Made by a program: the position numbers and the translations under genes. A DNA stretch of 64,000 nucleotides, taken from NCBI RefSeq assembly GCF_003263515.1, contig NZ_JYDE01000032.1:1-64000 (forward strand), written 5' to 3'. Shown here piece by piece: positions 47,387-56,799 of the stretch. Numbering within the stretch: position 1 is the stretch's first letter; the number at the start of each line of letters is the position of its first letter. The notes beneath the pieces were generated by a model. That model made no database searches. It was not told the origin of the DNA and was given only the letters and a program-made list of their open reading frames with translations. The stretch comes from Rahnella inusitata. GTDB lineage: Bacteria; Pseudomonadota; Gammaproteobacteria; Enterobacterales; Enterobacteriaceae.

Positions 47387-47638
47387 ATGACCCGTTATCT
47401 GAATTCCTCGCTGCCGGGTAAAAGCAGCCTGCTGTCGAAAATCTTCAGCGTGATTGTGACACTGGCGTTGACGTTTGGCCCTGCCGGGCTGGCAGCCCGC
47501 GTGCTGGGCGTGGTAGCAAAAGGACCCGTTCGTTACGTTTTAGCACTATTATTAGAACCGTTATTCAAACGAATTTTGATCGCGCTGTTTGGGCGCTACG
47601 CCAGGGAGAGCAATGAAAAGACTACAAAACGAGTTTAA
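47387..47638 (+). CDS. pspD: Phage shock protein D
   Basis: This 83-residue peripheral or integral inner membrane protein has hydrophobic segments (VIVTLALTFGPAGLAARVLGVV) and the E. coli PspD pattern LEPLFKRILIALFGRYAR at its C-terminus. Its end overlaps the ycjX start by 26 bases. No pspE follows. Confidence 0.85.
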   Translation: MTRYLNSSLPGKSSLLSKIFSVIVTLALTFGPAGLAARVLGVVAKGPVRYVLALLLEPLFKRILIALFGRYARESNEKTTKRV

Positions 47639-49010
47639 TTCACTGATCAATCGTGGCATGGACAGGCACCTGCGGCTGGCCGTCACCGGTTTAAGCCGCA
47701 GCGGAAAGACCGCTTTTATCACCGCCTTCGTTAACCAGCTTTTACATATGCACAGCGGCGCACGTCTGCCGCTGTTTTCTGCTGCCCGCGAGGAGCGTCT
47801 GCTCGGCGTAAAGCGCGTGCCACAGCGCGATCTGGGCGTTTCGCGATTTACCTATGATGAAGGTCTGGCGTCGCTGTTCGGCACGCCACCTGCGTGGCCG
47901 ACGCCCACTCGCGGCGTCAGCGAGATCCGTCTCGCACTGCGCTATCGCTCCAACGATTCTCTGCTTCGCCACTTCAAAGATACTTCCACGTTATATCTGG
48001 AAATTGTCGATTATCCCGGCGAATGGCTGCTGGATTTACCCATGCTGGAGCAAAACTATCTCGACTGGTCACGCCAGATGGCGGGGCTGTTACAAGGCGA
48101 CCGGGCCGAATGGGCGAAGCCGTGGCTGTCGCTGTGCCAGCAATGCGATCCGCTGGCACCGGCCGATGAAAATCTGCTGGGCGCAATTTCTCAGGCGTAC
48201 ACCGACTATCTGGTGCGCTGTAAGACCGAAGGGCTGCACTTTATCCAGCCCGGTCGTTTTGTTCTGCCGGGCGATCTGGCCGGTGCCCCGGCGTTGCAAT
48301 TCTTCCCGTGGCCCGAGATGCACCAGTACACCGATGCCCAGCTGGCGCAGGCGGATAAAAACAGTAATCTCGGTATGCTGCGCGCCCGTTTTGACTATTA
48401 CTGCCAGACCATTGTGAAAGGTTTCTACAAAGAGCATTTCGTTCGTTTTGACCGGCAGATTGTACTGGTGGACTGTCTTCAGCCGCTCAACAGCGGGCCG
48501 CAGGCGTTTAACGATATGCGTCTGGCGCTGACCCAGCTGATGCAGAGTTTTCACTACGGCAAGCGCACGCTGTTCCGCCGCCTGTTCAATCCGTGCATCG
48601 ATAAACTGATGTTTGCCGCCACCAAAGCTGACCACATTACCGGCGATCAGCACGCCAATCTGGTGTCGCTGTTACAGCAACTGGTGCAGGAAGCGTGGCA
48701 GAACGCCGCGTTCGAAGGCATCAGCATGGACTGCGCCGGGCTGGCCTCGGTGCAGGCGACCGAAACCGGGCTGGTGGAATATCAGGGGCAAAGTCTGCCC
48801 GCGCTGAAAGGCCACCGCCTGGCCGATGGCGCGCCGCTGACGGTCTTTCCCGGCGAAGTCCCGGCGCGCCTGCCGGGCCATGCGTTCTGGCAGCAACAGG
48901 GGTTCCATTTTGATGAGTTTCGTCCGCGCGAGATGAGCGTGGATCAGCCGTTGCCGCACATCCGTCTGGACGCGGTGATGGAGTTTTTACTGGGAGATAA
49001 AATGCGATGA
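47613..49010 (+). CDS. ycjX: YcjX, psp-linked P-loop NTPase
   Basis: This 465-residue DUF463 protein has the same length as E. coli YcjX. It has a P-loop [10 protein letters not shown] (about residues 26-35) and [13 protein letters not shown], a G-protein-like switch II segment. It is PspF-regulated in E. coli. GGGAGAG precedes the start inside pspD. The stop overlaps ycjF by 4 bases. Confidence 0.94.
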   Translation: MKRLQNEFNSLINRGMDRHLRLAVTGLSRSGKTAFITAFVNQLLHMHSGARLPLFSAAREERLLGVKRVPQRDLGVSRFTYDEGLASLFGTPPAWPTPTRGVSEIRLALRYRSNDSLLRHFKDTSTLYLEIVDYPGEWLLDLPMLEQNYLDWSRQMAGLLQGDRAEWAKPWLSLCQQCDPLAPADENLLGAISQAYTDYLVRCKTEGLHFIQPGRFVLPGDLAGAPALQFFPWPEMHQYTDAQLAQADKNSNLGMLRARFDYYCQTIVKGFYKEHFVRFDRQIVLVDCLQPLNSGPQAFNDMRLALTQLMQSFHYGKRTLFRRLFNPCIDKLMFAATKADHITGDQHANLVSLLQQLVQEAWQNAAFEGISMDCAGLASVQATETGLVEYQGQSLPALKGHRLADGAPLTVFPGEVPARLPGHAFWQQQGFHFDEFRPREMSVDQPLPHIRLDAVMEFLLGDKMR

Positions 49011-50074
49011 GCGAACCTTTAAAACCGCGTATCGATTTTGAAACGGAATTAAAAGCGCCGGTTGAACCGGTTCTTCGCCCTGCGCAGGCGTTTGACGAAA
49101 TGATGTCCGGGCGCTTTATTCCCGTTTCCGCTGAGACTGACGAACAGCAGGAAGAGGGCGAAGCAGAAGCGGTGCTCAGCCGCGCGCTGAAACCGCGCCG
49201 CAGCCTGTGGAGCAAAATGGTGCGTCTGGGCGTGGCGGTGCTGGGTATCAGCGTCGTGGCGCAGGGCGTGCAATGGGTGCATCAGGCGTGGGTCCAGCAG
49301 GACTGGGTGGCGCTCGGTGCCTGCACGGCGGGCGGTCTTATCGTATTCGCCGGTGTCGGTTCCATTGCCACCGAATGGCGGCGTCTGTACCGTCTGCGCC
49401 AGCGCGCCGACGAGCGTGATATGGCCAGGGATCTGATGCACAGCCACGGATTAGGGCAGGGGCGCGCATTTTGCGAAAAACTGGCGATACAGGCCGGACT
49501 GGATAACAGCCATCCGGCGTTGCAACGCTGGCAGGCGTCCTTACATGAAACGCAGAACGACCGTGAAGTGGTTGAGCTTTATGCCCGTTTAGTACAGCCA
49601 GTGCTGGATGCGCAGGCGCGACGTGAAATCAGCCATTCCGCAGCAGAATCCGCGCTGATGATCGCCGTCAGCCCGCTGGCGCTGGTGGATATGGCGTTTA
49701 TCGCCTGGCGTAACCTGCGTCTGGTCAATCGTATCGCGGTGCTTTACGGCATCGAACTTGGCTACTTCAGCCGTATCCGGCTATTTCGTTTAGTGCTGCT
49801 GAATATGGCGTTCGCCGGAGCGTCCGAACTGGTGCGTGAAGTGGGGATGGACTGGATGTCACAGGATCTCGCTGCGCGTCTTTCCGCCCGCGCTGCCCAG
49901 GGCATCGGTGCCGGTTTGCTTACCGCCCGTCTGGGCATTAAAACCATGGAACTCTGCCGTCCGTTGCCGTGGCTGGAAGGAGATAAACCGAAGCTCGGGG
50001 ATTTCCGCAAAGAGCTGGTGGGCAAACTGAAAAACAGCATGGTCAGGAACGATAAGACGAAATCAGGCGTCTGA
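49007..50074 (+). CDS. ycjF: YcjF, psp-linked inner membrane protein (DUF697)
   Basis: This 355-residue UPF0283 protein has two N-terminal membrane helices (about residues 68-90 and 100-122) and a helical C-terminal DUF697 domain. It is translationally coupled to ycjX. In E. coli tyrR follows. Here a microcin-like locus does. Confidence 0.94.
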   Translation: MSEPLKPRIDFETELKAPVEPVLRPAQAFDEMMSGRFIPVSAETDEQQEEGEAEAVLSRALKPRRSLWSKMVRLGVAVLGISVVAQGVQWVHQAWVQQDWVALGACTAGGLIVFAGVGSIATEWRRLYRLRQRADERDMARDLMHSHGLGQGRAFCEKLAIQAGLDNSHPALQRWQASLHETQNDREVVELYARLVQPVLDAQARREISHSAAESALMIAVSPLALVDMAFIAWRNLRLVNRIAVLYGIELGYFSRIRLFRLVLLNMAFAGASELVREVGMDWMSQDLAARLSARAAQGIGAGLLTARLGIKTMELCRPLPWLEGDKPKLGDFRKELVGKLKNSMVRNDKTKSGV

Positions 50075-50098
50075 TATGCCATCGCTGATAAATCACCA

Positions 50099-50125
50099 TA
50101 AAAAAGCCCCCGCCGAAGCGGGGGC
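50099..50125 (-). terminator. Terminator of the microcin-like peptide gene
   Basis: On the minus strand GCCCCCGC / GCGGGGGC with a TTCG tetraloop is followed by T6. It lies 34 bases past the peptide gene stop, so this gene is its own transcription unit. It may also slow plus-strand read-through from ycjF. Confidence 0.9.
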
Positions 50126-50158
50126 CTGTATTACTCTGATTCACCTGTGAAGCAAAAA

Positions 50159-50350
50159 CTAGGTGGTCAGATAGTTCTGTGCTTTAGCAAGACCGTCGGA
50201 AATTTGTGAATACGCCTTGTTCACCGCATTACCGGTGTCACTTACCGCGTCCTGACCAAAGTTTGACAGGCGGTCAGCCACTTTATTCACATCTTCCGAC
50301 CAACCCGCACCATTAACCATTTCGATATCACGTTCTGTTAATTGTTTCAT
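50159..50350 (-). CDS. Candidate class II microcin precursor with GA-type leader
   Basis: This 63-residue peptide begins MKQLTERDIEMVNGA, the double-glycine-type leader seen in class II microcins (E492 and H47 leaders end in GA). Cleavage after Ala15 would release a 48-residue core starting GWSEDV. The core is hydrophilic, has no cysteine, and shows a regular 3-4 spacing of hydrophobic residues, so a long amphipathic helix is likely. GAGG lies upstream of the ATG at somewhat long spacing, and a strong terminator follows. The divergent exporter with a C39 peptidase is the expected processing machine. Microcin, signalling peptide or other secreted helix are all possible. Confidence 0.75.
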   Translation of the reverse strand: MKQLTERDIEMVNGAGWSEDVNKVADRLSNFGQDAVSDTGNAVNKAYSQISDGLAKAQNYLTT

Positions 50351-50793
50351 CTTAGGTCATCCTCTTATCTGTTAAAGCCAGTCCCCAAAATTGCGGGGAG
50401 ATGAAAACATTGAGTAATGCTATGGAGATAATTTTTACGCAATGTCTTCACAGGGATTAAGCCTAGAGCACCATGAGAAGAATTTGACTAGGAATAATCT
50501 CCTATGTGGGATTTTAATTATAATCATTTGTTTTTATGTGAATTTAATCTTGTGGTGTTAAGGTTTTAATAAAAATACGAGTAAAAATTCAGCGCCAAAA
50601 TATATCTCAGCGTGATCTGGAATAACGGGTTTTTAATTTCTCTGCGCGATTATCTTCAGCCGCAAATATCTTCTTTGCTTGTTTCAGAGTATTCGCGGTG
50701 GCAGCCAAAATATTGACTGCTATCTTTCACAGATCCTATTTTCAGAGATCTGCATTATGTTCATAAAAACGGTGTTCATCCGGGGGCTAAAAT
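50351..50793. other. Divergent control region of the microcin-like locus
   Basis: This AT-rich stretch between the peptide gene and the exporter operon holds a TATAAT on each strand near 50517-50524. A weak Fur-like match (13 of 19, 50513-50531) overlaps them. Only frames of 30 residues or less without ribosome binding sites are present, so no immunity gene is supported here. Confidence 0.45.
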
Positions 50794-52080
50794 ATGCTCT
50801 TTCGTAAAGAGGTGAATGAACATCAGCAAAGCCATTGGGCGGGGAAAGCACTTTTACTCGCCGGTTGGCCTTTATGGATCGTCACCACGCTGACCGCCAT
50901 TTTTATCTTCGCACTCCTGATTTTCCTCATCTTCGCCAACTACACGCGGCGCATTAACGTCAGCGGTGAAATCATCACGCAGCCGCACAGCATTAACCTT
51001 TTCAGCCCGGAACAGGGTGTGGTGACAGAGCTTTACGTCGATACCGGCAAACCGGTAAAAAAAGGCCAGCCATTGTATGAGATTGATGTCAGCCGGGTGA
51101 CGCAGGCGGGGAATGTCAGCACCACCACGCTTGCGGCAATCAAAAAGCAACGTGAGCAGATTGATGCCATCATCGTGCAGCTTCAGCACAACAAGCAGGA
51201 AACGCTGGAGAATCTGCAACAGCAGTTGGATCAGTATCAGAAAGCGCACGAAGTCTCGCAAAGCATGGTGGATTCCGCGCAGGAAGGCCTGAACGCGATG
51301 AAGAAAAGCATGCAGAACTATGGCGCGTATCAGAAGAAAGGCCTGATCAATACCGATCAGCTGAACAACCAGCGTTACCTGTTTTATCAGCAACAAACCT
51401 CGTTCCAGAGCCTGAATACGCAGGCGATTCAGGAAGCGTTACAGATAACCAATCTGCGCAGCGAACTGGTGACCCGCGCCGCCGAATTTGACAATCAAAT
51501 CTCGCAGTACGGCTATCAGCGCAACGATCTCGAACGGCAGCTGGCGCAGGCCGATGCCAAAGGATCGCTGCTGATAACAGCGCCGACCTCCGGCAAAATT
51601 TCCTCGCTGAGCGTCACGCCGGGGCAGATGGTCAATGCCGGTGACAGCCTCGCCCAGCTGGTGCCGGCAAAAAATTCCCCGTTTTTCCTCGTGGCGTGGC
51701 TGCCCAACGAAAGCGTGCCTTATGTTAAAGCCGGTGAACATATCAACATTCGTTACGAAGCCTATCCGTTTGAAAAGTATGGCCAGTTCCCCGGCAAGGT
51801 GGAATCGATCTCTTCTGCGCCGGTCTCCGAACAGGAGCTGAATTCCTACGCCAGCGCGCCGAGAACGGCCAATGGCACGGTCAGCGGACCCTATTACAAA
51901 GTGATTGTGTCGCTGGATAAAAAAGCCATGAACTGGCACGGCGAAACACTGAATTTATCCAGCGGGATGAAAGCACAATCGACCCTCTTTCTGGAGAAAA
52001 GACCGCTGTATCAGTGGATGCTTTCTCCGTATTACAGCATGAAGAAAAGCGTGGTGGGGCCAATCAATGAATCTCGATAA
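50794..52080 (+). CDS. Microcin-export membrane fusion protein (CvaA/HlyD-like)
   Basis: This 428-residue periplasmic adaptor is anchored by one membrane helix (about 25-49). A lipoyl-like half domain (NLFSPEQGVVTELYVDTGKPV), a long coiled-coil hairpin (about 115-260) and the second lipoyl half plus beta-barrel (LITAPTSGKISSLSV) follow. It would link the inner membrane ABC exporter to an outer membrane channel such as TolC, which is not encoded here. Its stop overlaps the exporter gene by 14 bases, so the two are coupled. Confidence 0.9.
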   Translation: MLFRKEVNEHQQSHWAGKALLLAGWPLWIVTTLTAIFIFALLIFLIFANYTRRINVSGEIITQPHSINLFSPEQGVVTELYVDTGKPVKKGQPLYEIDVSRVTQAGNVSTTTLAAIKKQREQIDAIIVQLQHNKQETLENLQQQLDQYQKAHEVSQSMVDSAQEGLNAMKKSMQNYGAYQKKGLINTDQLNNQRYLFYQQQTSFQSLNTQAIQEALQITNLRSELVTRAAEFDNQISQYGYQRNDLERQLAQADAKGSLLITAPTSGKISSLSVTPGQMVNAGDSLAQLVPAKNSPFFLVAWLPNESVPYVKAGEHINIRYEAYPFEKYGQFPGKVESISSAPVSEQELNSYASAPRTANGTVSGPYYKVIVSLDKKAMNWHGETLNLSSGMKAQSTLFLEKRPLYQWMLSPYYSMKKSVVGPINESR

Positions 52081-54166
52081 CGTTCGCGAACTGGCTGACC
52101 GCCTGCATTTCAGCTGGCGGCACCGCGTGCCGCAAATCATCCAGACCGAAGCCGCCGAGTGCGGGCTGGCCTGTCTGGCCATGGTGTGTGGCTACCATGG
52201 CAAATATGTGGATTTACAAACGTTGCGTCAGCGCTATGGCATTTCCTCGCGCGGCGCGACGCTGCGTACGTTGATGGACATCGCCGCCGCCAATGAGCTG
52301 AAATCCCGCGCGCTGAAGCTGGATATCGATGAACTGAATGCGCTGAAAACGCCCTGTATTTTGCACTGGGATCTCAACCATTTCGTGGTACTGGTTGGTG
52401 TGAAGCAGGGCAAAGTGATAATTCACGATCCGGCGTTTGGCCGCCGTTCCCTTGGCCTGCGCGAAGTGTCCGAGCATTTTACCGGCGTAGCGTTAGAGCT
52501 GTGGCCGGACAGCGGTTTCACTTCTGAGAAGCCGCGCGTCAGGCTTGATCTGCGCAAAATGATGGGCAACGTCAGCGGCCTGATTCCGGCGCTGGCCAAA
52601 ATTTTCTGCCTGTCGCTGATGATTGAGTCCGTCAATCTGTTGCTGCCGGTCGGGATGCAGCTGGTGATGGACCACGTGATCCCGGCGAAAGACCCGGATT
52701 TACTGACGCTCATTTGTCTCGGACTGCTGTTCTTCATCATTTTCCGCACCGGCGTCAGTATGCTGCGCGCCTGGACGTCGCTGGTGATGAGCACGCTTAT
52801 CGACGTGCAGTGGAAAGCGCGGCTGTTCGACCATCTGCTTAAACTGCCGCTCGATTACTTCGAAAAACGTAAACTCGGCGATATCCAGTCTCGTTTCACG
52901 TCGCTCGATACGCTGCGCACCACGCTGACGACCAACGTGGTCAACAGCATTATCGACGGCATTATGTCGGTGGGACTGATCGTGATGATGGTGCTCTACG
53001 GTGGCTGGCTGATTTGGGTCATTTTAGGCTTCACGGCGGTGTACGTGATTTTCCGTCTGACGACCTATAACGCCTATCGCCAGGTTTCGGAAGAGCAAAT
53101 CGTCAAAGGTGCGCGGGCCGGTTCGCACTTTATGGAAACGCTGTACGGCATCAGTACGCTGAAAGCACTCGGATTATCCAAAGCGCGCGCCAACTTTTGG
53201 CTCAATCTGAACATTGATAACGCCAATGCGACGGTGCGTAAAACCAAATTTGAAATGATGTTTACCGGCGGGAATACGCTGATCGCCACGCTCGATCAGG
53301 TCGCGTTGCTGTGGCTGGGGGCCACGCAGGTGATCGACGGGCATATGACGCTCGGGATGTTCGTGGCGTTCAACACCTATCGCGGGCAGTTCTCGGAACG
53401 TGCGGCCAACCTGCTAAATATGATGTTGCAGCTGAAAATGCTGTCATTGCACCGCGACCGTATCGCCGATATCGCACTGACCGCTACCGAGAAATCATTA
53501 CCGGAACGCGAACTGCTGCGGGCGGGCGAAGCGGCGTCGCTGGACGTGCGCGATTTGGTGTTTCAGTACGACAGCCTGACGGCACCGCTGATTAACGGCC
53601 TGAACCTGTCGGTGGCCGCGGGAGAAAGTGTGGCGATCACCGGGCCGTCGGGGCAGGGCAAAACCACGTTGATGAAAATTATGACGGGTTTGCTCTCACC
53701 CACCGAAGGCCGGATCCTGATTAACGGCATGGATATCACCACCGCCGGGCTGAACAACTATCGCAGCTGTATTGCCTGTGTGTTACAGGATGATACGTTG
53801 TTCGCCGGGTCAATTGCCGAAAACATCGCCAGCTTTGACGAGCAAAAGGATGAAGAGCGCATCGTTGACTGCGCCCGTCGCTGCAACATTCATGAGGATA
53901 TTGAACGGATGCCGATGGGCTATGAAACGCTGATAAGCGAACTGGGCGGCAGCCTCTCCGGCGGCCAGAAACAGCGGGTGCTGATCGCCCGCGCACTCTA
54001 CCGACGCCCGGCGATCCTGTTCCTCGACGAAGCCACCAGCCATCTGGATCTGGACAATGAAGCGCGGATTAATCAGGCCATCAGCGAACTGGACATCACG
54101 CGCATTTTTATCGCCCACCGGCCATCGACCATTGCTTCGGCGGATCGCGAGATCAAACTTGGATAA
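52067..54166 (+). CDS. Peptidase-containing ABC exporter (CvaB-like)
   Basis: This 699-residue exporter has three parts. The N-terminal C39 peptidase domain (about 20-150) has catalytic Cys32 (AECGLACL), His105 (NHFVVL) and Asp121 (HDPAFG). A six-helix membrane domain spans about 170-450. The ATPase has Walker A GPSGQGKTT (about 526), LSGGQ (about 630), Walker B ILFLDEA (about 651) and a His switch (FIAHRPST). All motifs are intact, so it should cleave double-glycine-type leaders and export the core peptide. The only leader peptide visible nearby is the divergent 63-residue gene. Confidence 0.92.
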   Translation: MNLDNVRELADRLHFSWRHRVPQIIQTEAAECGLACLAMVCGYHGKYVDLQTLRQRYGISSRGATLRTLMDIAAANELKSRALKLDIDELNALKTPCILHWDLNHFVVLVGVKQGKVIIHDPAFGRRSLGLREVSEHFTGVALELWPDSGFTSEKPRVRLDLRKMMGNVSGLIPALAKIFCLSLMIESVNLLLPVGMQLVMDHVIPAKDPDLLTLICLGLLFFIIFRTGVSMLRAWTSLVMSTLIDVQWKARLFDHLLKLPLDYFEKRKLGDIQSRFTSLDTLRTTLTTNVVNSIIDGIMSVGLIVMMVLYGGWLIWVILGFTAVYVIFRLTTYNAYRQVSEEQIVKGARAGSHFMETLYGISTLKALGLSKARANFWLNLNIDNANATVRKTKFEMMFTGGNTLIATLDQVALLWLGATQVIDGHMTLGMFVAFNTYRGQFSERAANLLNMMLQLKMLSLHRDRIADIALTATEKSLPERELLRAGEAASLDVRDLVFQYDSLTAPLINGLNLSVAAGESVAITGPSGQGKTTLMKIMTGLLSPTEGRILINGMDITTAGLNNYRSCIACVLQDDTLFAGSIAENIASFDEQKDEERIVDCARRCNIHEDIERMPMGYETLISELGGSLSGGQKQRVLIARALYRRPAILFLDEATSHLDLDNEARINQAISELDITRIFIAHRPSTIASADREIKLG

Positions 54167-54176
54167 ACCTTTCCTC

Positions 54177-54204
54177 AGGCGATCCCAATTCGGGATCGCC
54201 TTTT
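54177..54204 (+). terminator. Terminator of the exporter operon
   Basis: AGGCGATCCC / GGGATCGCCT, a 10-bp perfect stem with a 5-base loop, is followed by TTTAAAA, 10 bases past the exporter stop. Confidence 0.85.
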
Positions 54205-54377
54205 AAAATGTGGTCTTCGTTACATCTCCTCACGGAAAGTTCATCATTTGTTTAAAAGTTATTATAAAATACGGGCTTCATCGTCTGACGGCGCTGCTTT
54301 GCCTCCTGCCGTCTGAACTGTCTGCGCTTCTGTTTCTAAAAAATTTCAGCGCAACAGATTAATTTCTAGGAGTTTTC

Positions 54378-55352
54378 ATGTCGAATCAGTTCCCGAGCTC
54401 ACGCCTTCGCCGCCTGAGACAGTCCGAATCCATGCGCAGCCTTTTTCAGGAAACTGAATTCAGCGTGAATGATCTGGTACTGCCGATTTTCGTAGAAGAA
54501 GAAACCTCTGAATACGTGCCTATCGAAGCCATGCCCGGTGTGCTTCGGATTCCCGAATCCCGTCTGGCGTTTGAAATCGAACGCTATGCCCGCGCCGGTA
54601 TCCGCTCGGTCATGACCTTTGGTATTTCGCATCACATGGATGCCACCGGCAGCGACACCTGGAACGAAAACGGTCTGGTCGCCCGCATGGCGCGCATTTG
54701 TAAAGACACCGTGCCGGAAATGATCGTGATGTCCGACACCTGCTTCTGTGAATATACCTCGCACGGTCACTGCGGCGTATTGCACGATCACGGCGTAGAC
54801 AATGACGCCACGCTGAAAAACCTCGGCAGGCAGGCTGTCGTTGCCGCTGCCGCTGGTGCTGATTTCATCGCCCCGTCCGCCGCACAGGACGGTCAGGTAC
54901 AGGCCATCCGCAGCGCGCTGGACGAAGCCGGTTTCATCGACACCTCGATCATGGCGTACTCGACTAAATTCGCATCCTCCCTCTACGGACCCTTCCGTGA
55001 AGCGGGCGGCAGTGTGCTGAAAGGCAACCGCAAGCAGTATCAGATGAACCCGATGAACCGCCGCGAAGCGGTGCGCGAATCTTTGCTCGATGAGCAGGAA
55101 GGGGCTGATGCGCTGATGGTCAAACCGGCGGGCGCTTATCTCGATATTATCCGCGATATCCGCGAAGCCTCACGTCTGCCACTGGCGGCGTATCAGGTCA
55201 GCGGTGAATACGCGATGATAAAATTCGGCGCACAGGCCGGTGCTATCGATGAACGCGCCGTGGTGCGTGAAAGCCTTGGCGCTATCAAACGTGCGGGTGC
55301 AGACATCATCCTGACCTACTTCGCGATGGATATTGCAGAGCAGGGCGTCTGA
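54378..55352 (+). CDS. hemB: Delta-aminolevulinic acid dehydratase (porphobilinogen synthase)
   Basis: HemB condenses two 5-aminolevulinate molecules to porphobilinogen in heme synthesis. The 324-residue protein has the E. coli length. The zinc ligands Cys122, Cys124 and Cys132 and the Schiff-base lysines Lys197 (YSTKFAS) and Lys249 ([10 protein letters not shown]) are present. AGGAG precedes the ATG. It stands alone between two accessory loci. Confidence 0.97.
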   Translation: MSNQFPSSRLRRLRQSESMRSLFQETEFSVNDLVLPIFVEEETSEYVPIEAMPGVLRIPESRLAFEIERYARAGIRSVMTFGISHHMDATGSDTWNENGLVARMARICKDTVPEMIVMSDTCFCEYTSHGHCGVLHDHGVDNDATLKNLGRQAVVAAAAGADFIAPSAAQDGQVQAIRSALDEAGFIDTSIMAYSTKFASSLYGPFREAGGSVLKGNRKQYQMNPMNRREAVRESLLDEQEGADALMVKPAGAYLDIIRDIREASRLPLAAYQVSGEYAMIKFGAQAGAIDERAVVRESLGAIKRAGADIILTYFAMDIAEQGV

Positions 55353-55373
55353 TTTCTGCCCATGCTGGAAATG

Positions 55374-55401
55374 AAAAACCGGGCTTTTGCCCGGTTTTTT
55401 T
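55374..55401. terminator. Bidirectional terminator between hemB and dalT
   Basis: AACCGGGC / GCCCGGTT with a TTTT loop is flanked by A5 and T7 and serves both convergent genes. Its right arm of Ts runs into the dalT stop. Confidence 0.92.
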
Positions 55402-56686
55402 ATGCCTGTGCGGCGGAGCTGCCCGCCAGCGGTTCGCTGCGTATCTTAGACGGATGCCCCGGCTGTTCGACTTTTACCATGACCGTCAGCACGGCGGCGA
55501 CCAGATACAGTGCGGTGTAGACCCACACCACGCCAACGATATCAAAGAACGGCAGCACGACGGACGCAATCGCCGGAGCGACAAAGTTACTCAGGCCGGC
55601 AGACAGGTTGTAAATCGAAATCGCCGCGCCTTTGTGATTCGGCTCCAGCACCGGAAACACGGCAGTCATCGGCACGAAAGCGGCGACCGTAATGCCCAGC
55701 ATGATGGCCGGGATCAGCGCCACCCAGAAATTATGCCCGGCGTAGACCGGCAGATAATAGAACGTCAGGCTGGAGATGGCGCAACCGATGCAGCCGAACC
55801 AGCGAACCTGACGCAGCCAGCCAATTTTTTCGCCTAAAATCCCCCACATGATGTTGGTGAAAATTGTCACGAAGAAGAACACTGCCCAGATTTGCAGCCA
55901 TTCTGACATGGTGAAACCGAGGCGTCCGACGAACAGCATCGGCATGATCACCGCAAAACCGAACAGTGAAATCGTGTTAATAATGCGGATCAGGCAGGAA
56001 AGCAAAATATTGCGGTTGGTAAACAGAATGGTCACCGCGCGGCTCAGTTCGGCCAGTTTTTCTTTTTTGCTCAGCCCGGCTTTGCTACCCGGTTTCCCGA
56101 CTTTGCGCAGCATGACGATAGCCATCAGCCCGCCTGCCAGCACCCACGCAATCGCAAACCACAGCGTGCCGGTTTCGCCCATAAAAGGAATGGTGAAACT
56201 GGGCAGATAGCTGCCGATACAACCAATGCCGATGGAGTACATCGCCCAGAACCAGCCCATCGCTGAGGAGAGGTTTTGTTTCGGAACGGTTTGCACCACC
56301 AGCATCACGAACGAATAGATAAACAGCGGATAAGCCAGCCCGCGAATGCCATAAAACAGCAGCATCAGCGGATAGTTTTTCATCCCTAAACCGAACAGCA
56401 TAAACAGCACATGCATCACCACCCAAAGAATGAAGCCGATGCGCATGGCTTTCTGTGGCGTGATGATTTCGGCGACGACGCCGGAACTCCAGGCCGCCAG
56501 CGCGGCCGCTAATCCGTACACCGTAAAGACCACGGCGGATTCGGAGGCGGTGAAGCCCATATCGATAATGTGTTTGGAAAGGAAGGCCATTTCGAAGCCA
56601 TCGCCGCTCATGAACAGCGCAATGGCGATATAGCCCCAGAACAGATTCATCGGTAAACCGAACCAATGCGTACGTGTTTTTTGCAT
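55400..56686 (-). CDS. dalT: D-arabinitol MFS transporter DalT
   Basis: This 428-residue major facilitator protein has 12 hydrophobic segments and close resemblance to the Klebsiella polyol permeases DalT/RbtT (GDGFEMAFLSKHIIDMGF at the N-terminus). It would bring D-arabinitol into the cell by proton symport. The start at 56686 follows AGAGGAG. A longer frame upstream has no such site. It is the last gene of the dal operon, after a hairpin in the dalK-dalT gap. Ribitol transport is the alternative. Confidence 0.88.
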   Translation of the reverse strand: MQKTRTHWFGLPMNLFWGYIAIALFMSGDGFEMAFLSKHIIDMGFTASESAVVFTVYGLAAALAAWSSGVVAEIITPQKAMRIGFILWVVMHVLFMLFGLGMKNYPLMLLFYGIRGLAYPLFIYSFVMLVVQTVPKQNLSSAMGWFWAMYSIGIGCIGSYLPSFTIPFMGETGTLWFAIAWVLAGGLMAIVMLRKVGKPGSKAGLSKKEKLAELSRAVTILFTNRNILLSCLIRIINTISLFGFAVIMPMLFVGRLGFTMSEWLQIWAVFFFVTIFTNIMWGILGEKIGWLRQVRWFGCIGCAISSLTFYYLPVYAGHNFWVALIPAIMLGITVAAFVPMTAVFPVLEPNHKGAAISIYNLSAGLSNFVAPAIASVVLPFFDIVGVVWVYTALYLVAAVLTVMVKVEQPGHPSKIRSEPLAGSSAAQA

Positions 56687-56730
56687 GTCAGACTCCTCTG
56701 CGAACGTTCTCGCAGCTGGTGGGGTAGGGT

Positions 56731-56755
56731 CAGAAAAGGGGCGCTTGAGCGCCCT
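56731..56755 (-). terminator. Attenuator-like hairpin between dalK and dalT
   Basis: On the minus strand AGGGCGC / GCGCCCC with a TCAA loop is followed by TTTTCT. The short T-tract suggests partial termination that would lower dalT relative to dalD and dalK. Confidence 0.6.
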
Positions 56756-56799
56756 CAGTGTTGTTATAAAAACGGTGATCAACGGGGTAATTCAGACGT

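Noticed and set aside
50439-50527. 30-residue basic/hydrophobic minus-strand frame upstream of the microcin-like gene, considered as an immunity peptide
   Set aside because: It has no ribosome binding site, lies in AT-rich promoter DNA, and is shorter than any known microcin immunity protein.
50504-50569. 22-residue plus-strand frame (MWDFNYNHLF start) in the same region
   Set aside because: No ribosome binding site and no helix or membrane pattern that would support a function.
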